A stretch of 64,000 nucleotides of DNA from Mesorhizobium sp. Pch-S (GTDB taxonomy: Bacteria; Pseudomonadota; Alphaproteobacteria; Rhizobiales; Rhizobiaceae): positions 5,355,501-5,419,500 of the forward strand of contig NZ_CP029562.1 in NCBI RefSeq assembly GCF_004136315.1, read 5' to 3'. A program made the translations under genes and the position numbers. The notes beneath the pieces were generated by a model, which had not been told where the DNA came from, did not search any database, and saw only the letters and a list, made by a program, of their open reading frames with translations. Below, in pieces: positions 60,357 through 64,000 of this stretch (positions are counted from its first letter, which is position 1; each line of letters opens with the position of its first letter).

Positions 60357-62081
60357 ATGCGACGGCAATTTCTGATATCGACCACCGCGCTTGCCCTGCT
60401 TGCTGGCATGGGCAACGCCTACGCAGGAATGGACGAGGCGAAAGCCTTCCTGGACAAGGAAATCGGCGACGTATCGACGCTTTCGCGCGCCGACCAGGAA
60501 AAGGAAATGCAGTGGTTCATCGACGCCGCCAAGCCGTTCGCCGGCATGGAGATCAAGGTGGTGTCGGAAACCATCACCACGCACTCCTATGAATCGGAAG
60601 TGCTGGCGCCGGCCTTTTCGGCGATCACCGGCATCAAGCTGACGCACGACCTGATCCAGGAAGGCGACGTCGTCGAGAAGATTCAGACCCAGATGCAGAC
60701 GGGTCAGAACCTGTACGACGGCTGGGTCAACGATTCCGACCTGATCGGCACGCACTGGCGCTACAAGCAGGTGCGCAACCTGACCGACTGGATGGCGAAC
60801 GAAGGCAAGGATGTCACCAATCCGAACCTCGATCTCGCCGACTTCATCGGCACGTCCTTCACTTCTGCACCGGACAAGAAACTCTATCAGTTGCCCGACC
60901 AGCAGTTCGCGAACCTGTACTGGTTCCGCTACGACTGGTTCAACGACGAGAAGAACAAGGCCGATTTCAAGGCGAAGTACGGCTACGATCTCGGCGTGCC
61001 GGTCAACTGGTCGGCCTACGAGGACATCGCCGAGTTCTTCAACGGTCGCGAGATCGACGGCAAGAAAGTCTTCGGCCACATGGATTACGGCAAGAAGGAT
61101 CCGTCGCTGGGCTGGCGCTTCACCGATGCGTGGCTTTCGATGGCCGGCAACGGCGACAAGGGCATCCCGAACGGTCTGCCGGTCGACGAATGGGGCATCA
61201 AGGTCAACGAGAAGTCGCAGCCCGTCGGTTCCTGCGTGGCGCGTGGCGGTGACACCAACGGCCCGGCTTCGGTCTATGCCATCCAGAAATATCTGGACTG
61301 GCTGAAGGCCTATGCTCCGGCTGAAGCCCAGGGCATGACCTTCTCCGAAAGCGGCCCGGTTCCGGCACAGGGCAACATCGCCCAGCAGATGTTCTGGTAC
61401 ACCGCCTTCACCGCCGACATGGTCAAGGACGGCCTGCCTGTGGTGAACGCCGACGGCACGCCGAAGTGGCGCATGGCTCCGAGCCCGCATGGCGTCTATT
61501 GGAAGGACGGCATGAAGCTCGGCTATCAGGACGTCGGTTCCTGGACGCTGATGAAGTCGACCCCCGATGACCGCGCCAAGGCCGCTTGGCTCTATGCGCA
61601 GTTCGTCACCTCCAAGACGGTCGACGTGAAGAAGAGCCATGTCGGTCTCACCTTCATCCGCGAGAGCACCATCCACCACAAGAGCTTCACCGACCGTGCG
61701 CCGAAGCTCGGCGGTCTGATCGAGTTCTATCGCTCGCCGGCCCGCGTGCAGTGGTCGCCGACGGGCACCAACGTGCCGGACTATCCGAAGCTGGCACAGC
61801 TGTGGTGGCAGGCAATCGGTGACGCATCCTCCGGCGCCAAGACCGCGCAGGAAGCGATGGACTCGCTGTGCGCCGAGCAGGAGAAGGTGATGGGCCGCCT
61901 CGAGAAGGCCGGCGTGCAGGGCGACATCGGTCCGAAGCTCGCCGAGGAGCACGATCTCGAATACTGGAACAAGGACGCCGTCTCGAAGGGCAACCTTGCG
62001 CCGCAGCTCAAGATCGAGCCCGAGAAGGACAAGCCGATCACCATCAACTATGACGAGCTGGTGAAGAGCTGGCAGAAGTAA
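60357..62081 (+). CDS. glpV: Glycerol ABC transporter substrate-binding protein GlpV
   Basis: 574 residues, large for a binding protein. A signal peptide (MRRQFLISTTALALLAGMGNAYA) leads the type I periplasmic domain; WVNDSDLIGTHWRYKQV, YQLPDQQFANLYWFRYDWF and SPARVQWSPTGTNVPDYPKL fit the large family-1 solute-binding group to which GlpV belongs. ATG at 60357 follows GAGGAGGAG. A weak hairpin (GGCAGC/GCTGCC) at about 60302-60319, in the gap after glpU, could adjust its expression level. Confidence 0.9.
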   Translation: MRRQFLISTTALALLAGMGNAYAGMDEAKAFLDKEIGDVSTLSRADQEKEMQWFIDAAKPFAGMEIKVVSETITTHSYESEVLAPAFSAITGIKLTHDLIQEGDVVEKIQTQMQTGQNLYDGWVNDSDLIGTHWRYKQVRNLTDWMANEGKDVTNPNLDLADFIGTSFTSAPDKKLYQLPDQQFANLYWFRYDWFNDEKNKADFKAKYGYDLGVPVNWSAYEDIAEFFNGREIDGKKVFGHMDYGKKDPSLGWRFTDAWLSMAGNGDKGIPNGLPVDEWGIKVNEKSQPVGSCVARGGDTNGPASVYAIQKYLDWLKAYAPAEAQGMTFSESGPVPAQGNIAQQMFWYTAFTADMVKDGLPVVNADGTPKWRMAPSPHGVYWKDGMKLGYQDVGSWTLMKSTPDDRAKAAWLYAQFVTSKTVDVKKSHVGLTFIRESTIHHKSFTDRAPKLGGLIEFYRSPARVQWSPTGTNVPDYPKLAQLWWQAIGDASSGAKTAQEAMDSLCAEQEKVMGRLEKAGVQGDIGPKLAEEHDLEYWNKDAVSKGNLAPQLKIEPEKDKPITINYDELVKSWQK

Positions 62082-62094
62082 GCTGGTGTGGGCC

Positions 62095-62146
62095 TGGAGC
62101 GTGATCCGGAAAAGTGGGAACCGGTTTTCGGAAAGATCACGCTCCA
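62095..62146. repeat. Rhizobial palindromic repeat between glpV and glpK
   Basis: Perfect 12-bp arms TGGAGCGTGATC (62095-62106) and GATCACGCTCCA (62135-62146), with inner pairing CCG-AAAA / TTTTCGG. The GAGCGTGATC..GATCACGCTC type is widespread in rhizobial intergenic regions. In an operon it may stabilise or trim the transcript. Confidence 0.8.
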
Positions 62147-62223
62147 ACAGAAAGGCCCGTATCCGAAACAAGGGGAGGCGGCGTCATGCCGTCTCCCTTC
62201 TCGTATCGCCATGAGGGGAAGAG

Positions 62224-63714
62224 ATGACAGGTTTCGTGTTAGCGATCGACCAGGGCACGACATCCTCGCGTGCGATCCTGTTCGACGGCGCCATGAAAGT
62301 GGCCGGCGTCGGCCAGCAGGAGTTCACCCAACACTTTCCGGCATCGGGCTGGGTCGAGCACGATCCGGAAGAAATCTGGGCGAGCGTCGTCCAAACCGTC
62401 AAGGCCGCGCTCAAAAAGGCGGGTCGCAAGGCCTCCGACATTGCCGCCATAGGCATCACCAACCAGCGCGAGACGGTTGTCATCTGGGACAAGGCGACAG
62501 GCAAGCCGATCCACAACGCCATCGTCTGGCAGGATCGTCGTACCGCGCCGCTGTGCGCGAAGCTGCGCAAGCAGGGGCTGGAGCCGAAATTCACCAGGAA
62601 GACCGGTCTGCTGCTCGATCCCTATTTCTCGGGTACCAAGATCGCCTGGATGCTGGACAAGGTGAAGGGAGCGAGGAAGCGCGCCGAGCGTGGCGAGTTG
62701 CTGGCCGGGACCATCGACAGCTTCCTGATCTGGCGGCTGACCGGCGGCAAGGTGCATGCGACCGACGCCACCAACGCCTCACGCACGCTGGTCTACAACA
62801 TCGCCACCAATGCCTGGGATGATGAACTGCTGCGCATCCTGAACATCCCGGCACAACTGCTGCCACAGGTGAAGGATTGCGCCGACGACTTCGGCGTGAC
62901 GGAAAAAGATCTGTTCGGCGCTGAAATCAGGATCCTCGGCGTCGCCGGTGACCAGCAGGCGGCGACGATAGGCCAGGCCTGTTTCGAGCCGGGCATGATG
63001 AAATCCACTTATGGCACCGGCTGCTTTGCGCTTCTGAACACCGGCGCCGACATCGTGCGCTCGAAGAACCGGCTGCTGACGACCATCGCCTATCGCCTGA
63101 ACGGCAAGACCACCTATGCCCTGGAAGGCTCGATCTTCGTCGCGGGCGCGGCGGTGCAATGGCTGCGCGACGGTATCAAGGTGATCGGCAAGGCCGAACA
63201 CAGCGGCGAACTCGCAGCCCAGGCCGACGAGGCCCAGAATGTTTATCTGGTGCCGGCTTTCGTCGGGCTCGGCGCGCCGCATTGGGACGCCGACGCACGC
63301 GGTGCGATCTACGGGCTGACACGCAATTCCGGCCCGGCGGAGTTTGCCCGCGCGGCACTGGAATCAGTCGCCTATCAGACGCGCGACCTGCTCGATGCGA
63401 TGAAGAAGGACTGGAAGACCGGAAACGGCAAGACGGTGCTGCGTGTCGATGGCGGCATGGTGGCGTCTGCCTGGACGATGCAGCGGCTCGCCGACCTTCT
63501 CGATGCACCGGTCGATCGACCGACCATCCTGGAGACCACGGCGCTCGGTGCTGCCTGGCTGGCCGGCTCGAAGGCCGGGGTGTGGCCGAAGATGAAGGAC
63601 TTCGCCAAGGCGTGGTCACTCGACCGCCGCTTCAAGCCGGAAATGGATGCGAAGATCCGCACAGCCAAGCTCAAGGGCTGGCACGACGCCGTCAGGCGAA
63701 CCCTGACGGCCTGA
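62224..63714 (+). CDS. glpK: Glycerol kinase
   Basis: 496 residues. It phosphorylates glycerol with ATP, trapping it after import. Family motifs: [40 protein letters not shown]-type [18 protein letters not shown], and [41 protein letters not shown] ribosome site. It follows glpV after the repeat, so it is probably the last gene of the operon; no strong terminator was seen after it. Confidence 0.97.
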   Translation: MTGFVLAIDQGTTSSRAILFDGAMKVAGVGQQEFTQHFPASGWVEHDPEEIWASVVQTVKAALKKAGRKASDIAAIGITNQRETVVIWDKATGKPIHNAIVWQDRRTAPLCAKLRKQGLEPKFTRKTGLLLDPYFSGTKIAWMLDKVKGARKRAERGELLAGTIDSFLIWRLTGGKVHATDATNASRTLVYNIATNAWDDELLRILNIPAQLLPQVKDCADDFGVTEKDLFGAEIRILGVAGDQQAATIGQACFEPGMMKSTYGTGCFALLNTGADIVRSKNRLLTTIAYRLNGKTTYALEGSIFVAGAAVQWLRDGIKVIGKAEHSGELAAQADEAQNVYLVPAFVGLGAPHWDADARGAIYGLTRNSGPAEFARAALESVAYQTRDLLDAMKKDWKTGNGKTVLRVDGGMVASAWTMQRLADLLDAPVDRPTILETTALGAAWLAGSKAGVWPKMKDFAKAWSLDRRFKPEMDAKIRTAKLKGWHDAVRRTLTA

Positions 63715-63901
63715 TTTCGACGCCCATGGGCGTTGTTTTTGCTGCGAAAAAGCTGGTTGTCCGCAGCGGTTTGGAAATCGGCTTTTTTCCGGTTGACCAT
63801 GGGGGGCACTCTCCCTATGTTCCGCCCACTTTTCAGGCGGACCGGCATTCGGAAACGCGGTCGGCAAAAGCCGGGCGATGTTCCGGCCAGAAAGCCAGGA
63901 T

Positions 63902-63976
63902 GGGCCGGTAGCTCAGCGGTAGAGCACGTGACTTTTAATCATGTGGTCGAGGGTTCGATCCCCTCCCGGCTCACCA
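63902..63976 (+). tRNA. tRNA-Lys (anticodon TTT)
   Basis: 75 nt: acceptor GGGCCGG with CCGGCTC (one G-U pair), D-arm TAGCTCAGCGGTAGAGC, anticodon TTT in a CTTTTAA loop, T-arm GAGGGTTCGATCCCCTC, encoded CCA. No integrated element is joined to its 3' end within the window. Confidence 0.97.
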
Positions 63977-64000
63977 TCTTAACCAGCTGAAGAATTTGAT

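Noticed and set aside
60339..62171. 610-codon frame opposite glpV
   Set aside because: Same reason: antisense shadow of a strongly supported gene.
63902..64000. tRNA-Lys as an integration site
   Set aside because: No integrase or repeated 3' tRNA end is visible on either side in this window.

Overview
The window reads as chromosomal DNA of a GC-rich alphaproteobacterium of the order Hyphomicrobiales (Rhizobiales), most likely Phyllobacteriaceae (Mesorhizobium/Aminobacter-like). The reasons are: the glycerol locus glpR-glpD-glpSTPQUV-glpK described in rhizobia; the order marC..gyrA-coaD-ppi-ppi-queA-tgt; a PopZ-type protein next to a TolC-type protein; two LexA boxes of the alphaproteobacterial GTTC-N7-GTTC type in front of uvrA and ssb; and rhizobial-type palindromic intergenic repeats. 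The species cannot be fixed from sequence reading alone. No prophage, insertion sequence, plasmid function or CRISPR array was seen.

Layout. 0-6.5 kb: a GH114-like secreted protein, a FUSC transporter, parE and a membrane diguanylate cyclase. 6.6-11.1 kb: gcvT-gcvH-gcvP (minus strand) under a tandem glycine riboswitch. 11.3-19.5 kb: alanine dehydrogenase with a divergent Lrp regulator, a type II NADH dehydrogenase, a 5-FTHF cyclo-ligase, a frameshifted cpdB, a cyclopropane fatty acid synthase and small proteins. 20-25 kb: tRNA-Asn, tRNA-Cys, pcm, a TolC-like protein, PopZ and a DUF72 protein. 25.5-32.2 kb: uvrA and ssb, each with a LexA box, separated by clpP, an ArsR/SRPBCC pair and a structured non-coding stretch. 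32.2-46.2 kb: housekeeping genes including gyrA, coaD, two cyclophilins, queA and tgt. 46.3-53.4 kb: a frameshifted beta-lactamase-fold protein, then the ATP-grasp / alpha-E / transglutaminase operon, which is interrupted by a small element carrying a broken four-helix-bundle gene between inverted heptamer repeats; then a PLP decarboxylase. 53.4-63.7 kb: the complete glycerol uptake and catabolism locus. The window ends in tRNA-Lys.

How genes work together. GlpSTPQUV would import glycerol, GlpK phosphorylates it, GlpD oxidises glycerol-3-phosphate, and GlpR represses; TTCG-type half-sites lie in front of glpR and across the glpD promoter. The two ATPases of the importer are asymmetric: by residue inspection one composite ATP site is canonical and the other degenerate. 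The gcv operon is switched on by glycine through its riboswitch. UvrA and Ssb look like members of the LexA regulon.

The most unusual items are: (1) the 473-bp element bounded by 21-bp perfect inverted repeats between two operon genes; (2) two structured intergenic stretches that look like unannotated RNAs (about 29.26-29.55 kb and 25.34-25.50 kb); (3) the asymmetric glycerol ABC ATPases; (4) a 23-bp tandem duplication that rewrites the end of an OsmC-like protein; (5) three single-base frameshifts, each repaired by adding one base, which may be assembly errors.
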